From: JAIBJN01 sp963748205 | GTDB taxonomy: Bacteria; Actinomycetota; Thermoleophilia; Gaiellales; Gaiellaceae | DNA: 64,000 nt | Reading direction: 5' to 3' | NCBI GenBank assembly: GCA_963748205.1 | Contig: CAVVIB010000002.1 | Coordinates: 96,549 to 160,548 of the forward strand | In this document: one piece after another, positions 37,364-47,942 of the stretch | Numbering within the stretch: the first letter of the stretch is position 1 | How the letters are laid out: every line of letters starts with the position of its first letter | Notes under the pieces: model-generated | What the model saw: the letters and a program-made list of their open reading frames with translations, nothing else | The model's database searches: none | Told to the model about the DNA's origin: nothing | Program-made: the position numbers and the translations under genes

Positions 37364-38568
37364 GCATCGAGATCCGCACGGCGGGCCGCGACGAGCGGCT
37401 GCAGGCGCTCGCGCCGATCTGGCACTACTTCGGCTCGGGCACGAGCCCGGACGAGGATCGCGCGCAGCGCATCCTCAAGGTGCTGCCCGAGGGGCGCATG
37501 CACGTCGCCGTGGAGGGCGAGGCGATCGTCGGCGGCGCCGGCGCCTTCCAGTTCGACCTGACCGTTCCGGGCGGCTCGGTCCCGACCGCGGGCGTCACCG
37601 TCGTCGGCGTCCTGCCGTCCCACCGGCGCCGGGGGATCCTGCGGGAGATGATGCGCGCGCAGCTCGACGACGTGCACGCTCGAGGCGAGCCGCTGGCCGC
37701 GCTCTGGGCCTCCGAGGCCTCGATCTACCGGCGCTACGGCTACGGGATGGCGGCCCTGTGCGGCGACATGGACGTCCCGCGCACGCACTCCGACTTCGTG
37801 AGGCCGGTCGAGCGACCGGGGGCGGTGCGAATCGTCGGGGTCGATGAGGCGTTGAATCTCTGCCCGCCGGTCTACGACCTTGTGTGCGCCGAGACGCCCG
37901 GCATGTTCGCTCGCACGCGGGAATGGTGGCAGTCGCGCGTGCTGGACGACCCGGAGTGGCGCCGCTTCGGTGGCGGAGAGCTTTCCGTCGCGGTGCTCGA
38001 GGAGGACGGTCGCCCCCAGGCCTATGCGCTCTACCGGCTCAACTTCTCCTACGAGGACGGTGTGCCGACCGGGAAGGTCGTCGTGCTCGAGGCGATGGGC
38101 GCGAGCTCCGAGGCCGAGATCGCCATGTGGCGCTACCTCCTCGACATCGACTGGATGGCGCGCATCGAGGCCGAGCTTCTGCCGCTCGACCATCCCCTCC
38201 TGCTCCTGGCGGCGGAGCCGGGGCGCCTGCGCTTCCGAGTCGGCGACGGCCTCTTCCTGCGGCTCGTCGACGTCGGCGCCGCGCTCGCAGCGCGCTCGTT
38301 CGCGACGGACGACAACCTCGTATTCGAGGTCGCGGACACGTTCTGTCCCTGGAACGACGCGTGCTTCACCGTCCGCGGCCAGAAGACGATGGAGGAGCCG
38401 GACCTGCGGCTTCCGGTGGACACGCTCGGCTCCGTCTACCTGGGCGGATTCACCTTCCGCCAACTCGCGCGAGTCGGCCGTGTGGAGGAGGTTTCCGAGG
38501 GCGCGCTCGACCGCGCCGATGCGCTCTTCCGCTCGGAGCGAGCGCCCTGGTGCCCCGAGATCTTCTGA
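37360..38568 (+). CDS. Eis-type GNAT N-acetyltransferase with SCP2 domain
   Basis: 402 residues. N-terminal GNAT with VTVVGVLPSHRRRGILREMM (acetyl-CoA loop) and ASEASIYRRYGYGMA, a second degenerate GNAT, a C-terminal SCP2-like domain, and a terminal CPEIF whose free carboxylate is catalytic in Eis. The domain must begin at about IEIRTAGRDERLQ, yet no ATG, GTG or TTG exists there. The best start is CTG 37360, overlapping the pcrA stop as CTGA. Substrates of Eis relatives include aminoglycosides and protein amines; the real one is unknown here. Confidence 0.85.
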   Translation: MSIEIRTAGRDERLQALAPIWHYFGSGTSPDEDRAQRILKVLPEGRMHVAVEGEAIVGGAGAFQFDLTVPGGSVPTAGVTVVGVLPSHRRRGILREMMRAQLDDVHARGEPLAALWASEASIYRRYGYGMAALCGDMDVPRTHSDFVRPVERPGAVRIVGVDEALNLCPPVYDLVCAETPGMFARTREWWQSRVLDDPEWRRFGGGELSVAVLEEDGRPQAYALYRLNFSYEDGVPTGKVVVLEAMGASSEAEIAMWRYLLDIDWMARIEAELLPLDHPLLLLAAEPGRLRFRVGDGLFLRLVDVGAALAARSFATDDNLVFEVADTFCPWNDACFTVRGQKTMEEPDLRLPVDTLGSVYLGGFTFRQLARVGRVEEVSEGALDRADALFRSERAPWCPEIF

Positions 38569-38594
38569 GCTTCTGCTAGGGTTCCGCCCCGTGT

Positions 38595-39092
38595 TTGCCT
38601 GTCAAGGCCCTGGTATTGGGCCTTTTTTGTTGTCTGGCGCTGGCACAGCCGGCGCTGGGAAGAATCGAAGCGACACCCTCCGAGTCCAAACCGGACTCCC
38701 GCTGGGTGCTGCCTCTGAACGGCCCGCTCGGGTCGCCGTTCGGCTACCGCTGGGGCAAGTTGCACGAGGGCATCGACATCGAGGGCTGGGCCGAGACGCG
38801 CGTGCGCGCCGCCCAGACCGGGACCGTGACGAGGGTCGGCTGGCTTGACAGCTACTCGGGCTACGGGCTCGTGATCAAGGTCCGCCACGACGGCGGAATC
38901 GTCACGATGTACGCGCACCTCGCCAAAGCGCTCGTGAAGCCGGGCGACGTCGTCGGCGCCGGCCAGCTGATCGGCAAGGCCGGCTGCACCGGCTCGTGCA
39001 CGGGCGTGCACCTGCACTTCAACGTGTGGGAGAAGGGCAAGCTCGTCGACCCGCTGAAGGTCCTGGGCCGCAAGGCGTTCGCGGGCCACTGA
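38595..39092 (+). CDS. Secreted M23 (LytM-type) peptidase
   Basis: 165 residues. Signal peptide MPVKALVLGLFCCLALAQPA (1-22), then WVLPLNGPLGSPFGYRWG, zinc ligands in LHEGIDIEG (His and Asp) and VHLHF (H-x-H), and MYAHLAKALVKPGDVVGAGQ. Expected to cut peptidoglycan cross-links or to be a LytM regulator. TTG start is required to encode the signal peptide; a TAGGGT (38577-38582) could be its -10. Overlaps a terminator. TGATG overlap with the next gene. Confidence 0.88.
   Translation: MPVKALVLGLFCCLALAQPALGRIEATPSESKPDSRWVLPLNGPLGSPFGYRWGKLHEGIDIEGWAETRVRAAQTGTVTRVGWLDSYSGYGLVIKVRHDGGIVTMYAHLAKALVKPGDVVGAGQLIGKAGCTGSCTGVHLHFNVWEKGKLVDPLKVLGRKAFAGH
38604..38628 (+). terminator. Intrinsic terminator overlapping the M23 gene start
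   Basis: AAGGCCC (38604-38610), loop TGGTATT, GGGCCTT (38618-38624) and a run of six T (38623-38628): a textbook Rho-independent terminator about 36 bases after the eis stop, yet inside the signal-peptide codons of the next gene. Confidence 0.7.
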
Positions 39093-39631
39093 TGGTCGTT
39101 TACTACTACGTGGCCATGAGCCTCGACGGCCGCATCGCCGGCCCGGGCGACGACCTCTCGTTCCTGCAGACCCTTTCGGGCGGCCCGGAAGCCTACGGCT
39201 ACAACGAGTTCATCGCCGACATCGACGGCCTCGTCGTCGGCGCGACCTCCTGGGAGTACATGAAGGACTACAAGTGGGCCTACGAGGACCGCCCGGCGTG
39301 GCTCGTGACCCACAACCCGGACCCGCCGAAGATCGAGGGCGCCGACATGCGCCTCTTCTCCGGCGAGGTCTCCGCCCTGGTCGAGGAGCTCGAGGCCGCC
39401 GGCCTCGAGCGAGTGTGGGTGATCGGCGGCGGCAACGTCGTCGGCCAGTTCCTCGCGATCGACCGCATCGACGAGGTCCTCGTCACCATCGCACCGACGT
39501 TCCTGGGCCGCGGCCCGGCCCTCGCGGACGGCGAGTTTCCACTTCGGCGCTTCCAGCTCACGTCGCTGACTCGCCGCGAGGGGGACGACGGCGCGAGCTT
39601 GAGGTACGTGCGAGATCGTTCGATAGACTGA
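39092..39631 (+). CDS. DHFR-fold reductase (RibD C-terminal-like)
   Basis: 179 residues. VYYYVAMSLDGRIAGPGDDL, VVGATSWEYM, VWVIGGGNVVGQFL and VLVTIAPTFLGRGPAL match the RibD_C/YyaP family of dihydrofolate-reductase-like proteins. True substrate unknown. ATG overlaps the M23 stop. Confidence 0.85.
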   Translation: MVVYYYVAMSLDGRIAGPGDDLSFLQTLSGGPEAYGYNEFIADIDGLVVGATSWEYMKDYKWAYEDRPAWLVTHNPDPPKIEGADMRLFSGEVSALVEELEAAGLERVWVIGGGNVVGQFLAIDRIDEVLVTIAPTFLGRGPALADGEFPLRRFQLTSLTRREGDDGASLRYVRDRSID

Positions 39632-39640
39632 AAACCCCAA

Positions 39641-39713
39641 GGGCGGTTAGCTCAGTTGGGAGAGCACCAGCTCGACAAGCTGGGGGTCACTGGTTCGAGC
39701 CCAGTACCGCCCA
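39641..39713 (+). tRNA. tRNA-Val (anticodon GAC)
   Basis: Cloverleaf with acceptor GGGCGGT / ACCGCCC, D-arm AGCTCAGTTGGGAGAGC, anticodon arm CCAGC-TCGACAA-GCTGG giving GAC, T-arm CTGGTTCGAGCCCAG, discriminator A. The CCA end is not encoded. Promoter-like TAGACT at 39624-39629 upstream; a strong terminator follows. Confidence 0.95.
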
Positions 39714-39720
39714 CCTCGGA

Positions 39721-39748
39721 AGCCCCCGCATATCGGGGGTTTTCGTTT
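39721..39748 (+). terminator. Terminator after tRNA-Val
   Basis: CCCCCG / CGGGGG stem with loop CATAT followed by TTTTCGTTT. Confidence 0.75.
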
Positions 39749-39767
39749 CCTAAGAGGCAGACCGGCT

Positions 39768-40007
39768 CTAGTCGGTCACGTCCCCGACGCCTGCGGCGCG
39801 CTCGTGACGGGCTCGGCCGAGCACTTCATCCACGCGCTGACGCGAGACTCCGAGCGTGCGGGCAAGTTCGGTCTTGCTGGCGCCCGCCTCGTGCGCGGTG
39901 AGCAGGGTGCTGCGGAAGTTGCGCCGGTCACGGTCAAGGCGCTGAAGCGTGTTGAGTGCCTTGTTGTAGGCGCGGCGCACGGCCTTGATTTCGGTGTCAT
40001 GTGCCAT
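39768..40007 (-). CDS. Small helix-turn-helix protein
   Basis: 79 residues from ATG 40007, chosen because a perfect TATGAT lies seven bases upstream on this strand. Charged helical N-terminus, then SKTELARTLGVSRQRVDEVL, a clear helix-turn-helix. Could be an autoregulated DNA-binding protein; no partner gene is obvious. Lies just downstream of tRNA-Val in a less GC-rich patch. Confidence 0.6.
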   Translation of the reverse strand: MAHDTEIKAVRRAYNKALNTLQRLDRDRRNFRSTLLTAHEAGASKTELARTLGVSRQRVDEVLGRARHERAAGVGDVTD

Positions 40008-40057
40008 ACCGTGCATCATAGGGCAAGGGCAACCTTCGCTTGCTGTGCAAGTGCTAC

Positions 40058-40086
40058 TTGCGGTTGCGCTCGAACGTAGCTAGTCT
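40058..40086 (+). promoter_or_regulatory. Promoter with long structured leader for the secreted protein
   Basis: TTGCGG (40058-40063), 17-bp spacer, TAGTCT (40081-40086). The start site near 40093 leaves a leader of about 210 bases up to 40303 with small hairpins, e.g. CGTCGC-CGTT-GCGACG. It matches no riboswitch class I know, and 40008-40302 holds no other gene. Confidence 0.5.
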
Positions 40087-40302
40087 CCGGTTGCCGGTGT
40101 GAACCGCGACCGGCCAGAGACACACTGACGGGACGCGCCCCGTCGCCGTTGCGACGGAGGACAGCCCCCCGCAGGTGGAGGACCTACTACCGCGAGCCCC
40201 GGTTCGTCACGCCCCGGCGGCGACCCGCGTTGCGCCCGGCCTCTCTCGCTCAGGGAGGCCGAGCGGAGCGGGGCAGTCCTGCTCCACCACGAAAGGAATC
40301 AG

Positions 40303-40980
40303 ATGAAGAAGTTCGTAATCGCGGCGGTTGCCTCTGTCGCAGCTCTGACGCTCGTCGCCACTGCTTCGGCAGATGTGCTGCTTCCTGCCAACCAGACCCT
40401 TCAGTTCAAGGGTAAGGGCGGCCACCTTTGGAACAAGCTTGGCGGCGACAGCTCAAACGACTCGAATACGCAGGCTCTGCGGATGAACGTCGGCAACCCG
40501 AGTGCGGGTCAGTACGTCGTTGCCTACTCGAACCGTTCGATCGACATCGCCAAGGACGCGGCGGCCGTAGGGAACCTCTCCTTCGAGCTCAAGAAGCAGA
40601 CCAGCTACATGGGCGCAGGCGCGCCGCGCATCTCCGTCGAGTTCCAGAACGGGGACGTCGCGTACCTGAGTGCCTTCTACTGCAACCACCCGATGGCCGT
40701 CACGGGCAACGCGTGGGCGCGGGCGGACTTCACCCGCTTCATGAGCAACTGCTCGTTCTTCGTCTCGGGCGAGACCGAAGGTCAGTACTCCGCGGACGGG
40801 ACCAAGTCGGCTTGGCGTGTCTACACGGACGCCCACCCCGAGCAGGTCGTCGAGCAGGCGTACCTCGTCGGCGACGAGACGGGCATCTATCGCATCGACC
40901 GTCTCTCGCTCGGTGCCGGCGTGATGTACACGGCCAGCAACCGCGTCGGGAAGCGCTGTACGACGGAGGCGTCCTGTTAG
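40303..40980 (+). CDS. Secreted protein of unknown function
   Basis: 225 residues. Signal peptide MKKFVIAAVASVAALTLVAT (about 1-23, ASA cleavage). The mature part has Asn/Gly/Ser-rich beta-type sequence and four or five cysteines (AFYCNHP, SNCSFF, KRCTTEASC). Good Shine-Dalgarno AAAGGAA. Codon use is less GC-biased than the neighbours (AAG-TTC-GTA-ATC, GCA, TCT), a possible sign of transfer. No family recognised. Confidence 0.7.
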   Translation: MKKFVIAAVASVAALTLVATASADVLLPANQTLQFKGKGGHLWNKLGGDSSNDSNTQALRMNVGNPSAGQYVVAYSNRSIDIAKDAAAVGNLSFELKKQTSYMGAGAPRISVEFQNGDVAYLSAFYCNHPMAVTGNAWARADFTRFMSNCSFFVSGETEGQYSADGTKSAWRVYTDAHPEQVVEQAYLVGDETGIYRIDRLSLGAGVMYTASNRVGKRCTTEASC

Positions 40981-40991
40981 GGACGTAGGCA

Positions 40992-41013
40992 AGCGCAGCG
41001 GCTCCGCTGCGCT
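40992..41013. terminator. Hairpin after the secreted protein
   Basis: Perfect 10-bp arms AGCGCAGCGG / CCGCTGCGCT around CT, 11 bases past the stop, between convergent genes; no T run. Confidence 0.5.
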
Positions 41014-41058
41014 CGGCTTCCCTGCGGCCGGGGGAGCCGAGCGGAGCGGAGGCGTCGC

Positions 41059-42216
41059 CTAGTACGAGCGCGGAAGCCCGAGCACATGCTGGCCGAGGTA
41101 CGCGAGCACGAGGTTGTTCGAGACCGGGGCCACGGTGTAGAGGCGCGTCTCGCGGAACTTGCGCTCCACGTCGTACTCCCGCGCAAACCCGAAGCCGCCG
41201 TGCGTGTCGAGGCAGACGTTCGCCGCCTGCCACGACGCCTCTGACGCGAGGAGCTTGGCCATGTTCGCCTGCTCGCCGCACGGCTCTCCCTCCTCGAAGA
41301 GCGAGGCGGCGCGGTAGCGGACGAGGTCGGCGGCCTCGATCGCGGCGTACGCGCGCGCGATCGGAAACTGAACGCCCTGGTTCGCGCCGATCGGGCGGTC
41401 AAAGACGACGCGTTCCGACGCATAGCTCACGGCCTTCTCGATGAACCACCTGCCGTCGCCGATGCACTCCGCCGCCAGCAGGATGCGCTCCGCGTTCATG
41501 CCGTCGAGGATGTAGCCGAAGCCCTTGCCTTCCTCACCGACGAGCGCGTCGGCCGGCACTTCGACGTCATCGAGGAAGACCTCCGTCGTCGCGTGGTTCA
41601 TCATCGTCGCGACCGGACGGATGGTCAGCCGCTCGCCCGCCGCCTTCATGTCGATCAGGAAGACGGAGATGCCGTCGCTCTTGCGCTCGACCTCCTCGAA
41701 CGGCGTCGTTCGCGCGAGCAGCAGCATGAGGTCGGAGTGGAGCGCGCGGGACGTCCAGATCTTCTGCCCGCGGATCACGTAGCCGCCGTCGACGCGGCGT
41801 GCGCTCGTCTGGAGGCGTGTCGTGTCGGACCCGACCGTCGGCTCGGTCACCCCGAACGCCTGCAACCGGAGCTCTCCCGACGCGATGCGCGGCAGGTACC
41901 GCTGCTTCTGCTCCTCGCTCCCGTGCCGCAGCAGCGTCCCCATCGTGTACATCTGCGCGTGGCACGCGGCGGCATTGCCGCCCGACGCATTGATCTCTTC
42001 GAGGATGACGCTCGCTGCGGTGAGCCCGAGGCCGGCGCCGCCGTACTCCGCGGGGATCAGCGCCGCGAGCCAGCCGTGCTCGGTGAGCGCCCGCACGAAC
42101 TCCTCGGGGTAGCGGTCGGGCTCGAGCGAGCGCCAGTACTCGCCCGGGAAGCGGCCGCAGAGCTCGGCGACCGCACCACGGATCTCGAGCAGCTCGTCTG
42201 GCGTCGAGGTCGTCAT
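41059..42216 (-). CDS. Acyl-CoA dehydrogenase
   Basis: 385 residues, FAD flavoprotein. LIPAEYGGAGLGLTAASVIL, QAFGVTEPTVGSDTTRLQT, IRGQKIWTSRALHSDLMLLL, NAERILLAAECIGDGR, DTHGGFGFAREYDVER. The usual YEGT-x2-I catalytic-Glu segment is replaced by LYTVAPVSNNLV, as in a subgroup of family members, so the base must lie elsewhere and the substrate is unclear. Divergent from the flavin-oxidase gene. Confidence 0.9.
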   Translation of the reverse strand: MTTSTPDELLEIRGAVAELCGRFPGEYWRSLEPDRYPEEFVRALTEHGWLAALIPAEYGGAGLGLTAASVILEEINASGGNAAACHAQMYTMGTLLRHGSEEQKQRYLPRIASGELRLQAFGVTEPTVGSDTTRLQTSARRVDGGYVIRGQKIWTSRALHSDLMLLLARTTPFEEVERKSDGISVFLIDMKAAGERLTIRPVATMMNHATTEVFLDDVEVPADALVGEEGKGFGYILDGMNAERILLAAECIGDGRWFIEKAVSYASERVVFDRPIGANQGVQFPIARAYAAIEAADLVRYRAASLFEEGEPCGEQANMAKLLASEASWQAANVCLDTHGGFGFAREYDVERKFRETRLYTVAPVSNNLVLAYLGQHVLGLPRSY

Positions 42217-42268
42217 GACGCTTGCGGGGCCACGATATCCGCGAACCGGCCACTATTCTCCGTGCTCA

Positions 42269-42718
42269 GTGACCGAACGTGACCTCGGCGACCTGGCGCG
42301 GTCGATCGTCGACTCGAACCGCTTCATGGCGCTCGCGACCGCGGATGCGAGCGGGCGGCCGTGGGCCTCGCCCGTCTGGTACGCGCCGAGGGGCTACCGC
42401 GAGCTCTTCTGGGTCTCCTCGCCCGAGGCTCGGCATTCGCGCAACCTCGCCGAACGCCCTGAGCTAGCCATCGTGATCTTCGACTCGCACGAGCCGGGCG
42501 GCTGGAAGGCGGTCTACATGTCCGCCGTTGCCGAGCAGGTCGCCGACGTCGACGACGGGATCGAGGTCTACGCGCGCCGGTCGGTGGAGCAAGGGCTGCC
42601 CGTCTGGACGCGCGACAACGTCCTCCCGCCCGCGAAGCACCGGCTCTACCGCGCGACGGTCCACGAGCACTTCGTGCTCGACGACCACGACGAGCGGCTG
42701 CCGGTCACGCTCGACTGA
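42269..42718 (+). CDS. Pyridoxamine 5'-phosphate oxidase-fold (FMN/F420-binding) protein
   Basis: 149 residues. FMALATADASGRPWASPVWY and LFWVSSPEARHSRNLAERPE are the split-barrel core. Substrate unknown. GTG 42269 chosen because TATTCT (42254-42259) lies nine bases upstream and because an earlier start would run into the divergent gene. Confidence 0.8.
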   Translation: MTERDLGDLARSIVDSNRFMALATADASGRPWASPVWYAPRGYRELFWVSSPEARHSRNLAERPELAIVIFDSHEPGGWKAVYMSAVAEQVADVDDGIEVYARRSVEQGLPVWTRDNVLPPAKHRLYRATVHEHFVLDDHDERLPVTLD

Positions 42719-42720
42719 CG

Positions 42721-42750
42721 CTGGGAGCCCGCCCGCGAGCGGGCTCCCAG
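42721..42750. terminator. Bidirectional hairpin terminator
   Basis: Perfect 12-bp arms CTGGGAGCCCGC / GCGGGCTCCCAG around CCGCGA in the gap between convergent genes. Confidence 0.65.
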
Positions 42751-42760
42751 CAGCCAACAC

Positions 42761-43417
42761 CTAGCGAAGCCAGCCGACCTTCGGCGCCGCTGCGCGCGTG
42801 CGCGCCGAGGTGGTCGCCGGCGGTGGGATGTCGCTCTCGAAGCGCTCGTACTTCCCCCTGCACGTCCCGCTGAAGATCACGCCGGGCTGGCGTCCGTCGG
42901 CGGACGTGCCGCCGATCTGCATGACCGCCGCGCCGTTCGGCATGAACGTGATGCGGTAGTTCGCGTGAATCTCGCCGGTGCCGGAGGTCTCCTCGCCGCC
43001 TGAGCCGCGGTCGCGGACCTGGCCGAACGCGAGGCCCTGCCAGATCTCGGTCACGCCGGCGTCCTTCACCCGCGCCTTGACCTTCGTGCGCCCTGTCTGG
43101 GCGTCCTGGATCCTCAGCGTCCCGTTCTCGGTTCCGACGCCGTTCTCGACGTTGACGATGACGTAGACCGAGAACGTCACCTTGCCGGACAACCTGGGGT
43201 CGCCCGTCGACGTTCCCGTGACCGTGACGTGCTGTTCTGCGTACTCGCCGTCGACCCCTTCGCAGCTGCGAGTCTTCCCTTCGACGTGTGAGAAGACGAC
43301 GGTCGCCATGACGCTGTCGGTGTCAGGTTGTCTCCCGCTCGCGGCAACGGCGGCCGCGATCACCCCCACGACTCCAAGCGCGACCAAGACGGCGAGACTG
43401 CGCCTCGCTCGAAACAT
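42761..43417 (-). CDS. Secreted hypothetical protein
   Basis: 218 residues. Signal/anchor about 10-30 (LAVLVALGVVGVIAAAVAAS). The mature part is beta-rich with HVTVTGTSTGDPRLSGKVTF and two cysteines (RSCEG and SGTCRG), and a Pro/Thr/Ala/Arg tail. I recognise no family. Confidence 0.6.
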   Translation of the reverse strand: MFRARRSLAVLVALGVVGVIAAAVAASGRQPDTDSVMATVVFSHVEGKTRSCEGVDGEYAEQHVTVTGTSTGDPRLSGKVTFSVYVIVNVENGVGTENGTLRIQDAQTGRTKVKARVKDAGVTEIWQGLAFGQVRDRGSGGEETSGTGEIHANYRITFMPNGAAVMQIGGTSADGRQPGVIFSGTCRGKYERFESDIPPPATTSARTRAAAPKVGWLR

Positions 43418-43450
43418 CGGTCCTCCCTTTTCGACGACGGTGCGCTGATC

Positions 43451-43924
43451 CTACGACTCGAGCGCGGCCTCGACCGCCTGCTCCTGGAGCCAGCTCAGGT
43501 AGGCGAAGACCGAGAGCTCGTAGGCCTGCGGGTGCTCGGGGTCGATCTCCTGGTCGTACGTGTCCTCGGTGACTCCGAGCCGGGTGCCCAGCGCGAGCCG
43601 AAGATCGGTCAGCGCCCGGAGCCATGCGTCCAGCTGCTCGCCGCTCAGGCGCTCGCTTCGCGCGGTCTCGGCGAGCACCTCCAGAGCCTCGCGCCGGCCG
43701 GCGAGGAGCTCCTCGTGCATCAGCCGGCGGAACTCGTCCTCGCTCTCCTCGTCGTGCTCGTAGGCAGGCGGGAAGAGGCGGCGGAGCCCCGGGTCGGTGG
43801 GGTCGGCCTCGATCAGCGCCGTCAGCTCGGTCGGAAGCGACGTGAGGAGCTCGCGCTCGCCCGCCGAGAGGCGGAGACGATAGTCGCCGTCAGCCGTCCG
43901 CTCGATGGGGGAGGGAACGAACAC
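43451..43924 (-). CDS. DUF2017 family protein
   Basis: 157 residues, acidic and helical. YRLRLSAGERELLTSLPTEL, GLRRLFPPAYEHDEESEDEF and LALGTRLGVTEDTYDQEI fit DUF2017, which in actinobacteria sits next to clpS. Function unknown; a link to the Clp system is inferred from neighbourhood. One base after the clpS stop. Confidence 0.85.
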   Translation of the reverse strand: MFVPSPIERTADGDYRLRLSAGERELLTSLPTELTALIEADPTDPGLRRLFPPAYEHDEESEDEFRRLMHEELLAGRREALEVLAETARSERLSGEQLDAWLRALTDLRLALGTRLGVTEDTYDQEIDPEHPQAYELSVFAYLSWLQEQAVEAALES

Positions 43925-43925
43925 C

Positions 43926-44229
43926 TCAGTCCTGCCGCATCGTGGCCCAGAGGCCGTGGGAGTGGAGGCGCGCGACGTCGTGCTCCGCCTTCTCGCGCGT
44001 CCCGCCCGAGACGATCGCCTTGCCGTCGTTGTGCACCTGGAGCATGAGCTCGGTCGCCTTCTCGCGGCTGTAGCCGAACAGCTTCTGGAGCACGAAGGTC
44101 ACGTACGACATGAGGTTGATCGGGTCGTTCCAGACGATCACGATCCACGGGCCGGTCATGCTCGGGAACGTCCTGCTGCTCCGGCTCGCCGAGCTCGACC
44201 TCGGCAGGCTTGAGGGTCGCGGGGGACAC
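43926..44229 (-). CDS. clpS: ClpS adaptor of ClpAP/ClpCP (N-end rule), one apparent frameshift
   Basis: Removing one base in the CCGG near 44152-44156 joins an N-terminal extension from GTG 44229 (VSPATLKPAEVELGEPEQQ) to the conserved core WIVIVWNDPINLMSYVTFVL, FGYSREKATELMLQVHNDGK, LHSHGLWATM: 100 residues. Without a frameshift, translation could start at ATG 44159 and give a 77-residue core. Delivers N-degron substrates to the Clp protease. Downstream of carB. Confidence 0.85.
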
Positions 44230-44252
44230 GCGGTCCAGCGTGCCACACGCAG

Positions 44253-46896
<2,644 letters not shown>

Positions 46897-47907
46897 GCGG
46901 CCGCGAGGCGGTCGAAGAAGGGGAGAGCGTCGAGCGGTCCCGGTGCGGCCTCCGGGTGGAACTGGAGCGTGGTCACGTCTTCGCCCTCGAGCCCCTCGAC
47001 CGTGGCGTCGTTGAGGGAGAGGTGGCTCACCTCGGCGGCGTCGGACGCCTCGACGGCGTAGCCGTGGTTCTGCGTGGTCACGAGCACGCGGCTGCTGCCG
47101 CGCTCGCGCACCGGGTGGTTGGCGCCGCGGTGGCCGAAGGGGAGCTTGAACGTGCGCATGCCGAGCGCGCGGGCGATGAGCTGGTGCCCGAGGCAGATGC
47201 CGAACAGGCGCACGCGCCCGAGCAGCTCGCCGACCGTCTCCACCTGGTCGATCGCGGACGCCGGGTCCCCTGGGCCGTTCGAGACGAGCACCGCGGCCGG
47301 GTCGAGCGCGAGGATCTCGTCCGCCGGCGTGTCGGCGGGGACGACGTAAGCCTCCAGGCCCGACGCAGCCAGCCGGCGGAGGATGGAGCGCTTGCAGCCG
47401 AGGTCGAGGACGACCACCCGGGGGCCCGAGCCGAAGCGATACGGCACGGGTGTCCCCGCCTCGGCGGCAAGCGTCTGCCCGGCAAGGGGCGGCTCGGAGA
47501 GGGCGAGCCGTTGCAGCTCAGCGGGCTCCGCGGTGCCGAGTGCACATCGCATGGCGCCCTCGGTGCGGATGCGGCGGACGAGCGCGCGCGTGTCGACGTC
47601 GTCGAGCGCGGGCACGCCTTCGTCCGCCAGCCAGGCTGCCCACGCCGGCCGGACCCGGCGCATGACGACGCCGCGCGTCTGGGCGCGCGAAGACTCCCGC
47701 CGGCCGGGATCGATCCCGTAGTTGCCGACGAGGGGGTAGCTGAACACGAGCACCTGCGCCGCGTAGCTGGGGTCGGTGACGGCCTCCTCGTAGCCGGCCA
47801 TCGCCGTCGTGAAGCAGATCTCTCCCGCGGCCGTGCCCGGCGAGCCGACCGAGCGGCCGCGGAAGGTCGTGCCGTCCTCGAGGACGAGGTGCGCGCGCAT
47901 GCTGTTT

Positions 47908-47939
47908 TGCATCTTACGCATGATTCTGCATAATACGCA
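47908..47939. promoter_or_regulatory. Two ARG-box-like ArgR operators between carA and argC
   Basis: TGCATCTTACGCA (47908-47920) and TGCATAATACGCA (47927-47939) share TGCAT-N2-TACGCA, repeat every 19 bp and resemble ARG boxes (TGCAT/ATGCA). They fill the 42-bp gap between divergent carAB and argC. argR is encoded downstream in the same cluster. Confidence 0.7.
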
Positions 47940-47942
47940 ACC

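Noticed and set aside
37880..38848. A second-frame protein across the eis/M23 junction
   Set aside because: It is the shifted reading of two well-supported genes, rich in Arg/Ser, with no motif of its own.
40087..40302. A riboswitch in the leader of the secreted protein
   Set aside because: Small hairpins are present but none of the conserved blocks of classes I know; kept only as a structured leader.
39641..40980. An integrative element at tRNA-Val
   Set aside because: No integrase, excisionase or repeat of the tRNA 3' end was found; only weak compositional signs, so it is listed as an observation, not a mobile element.
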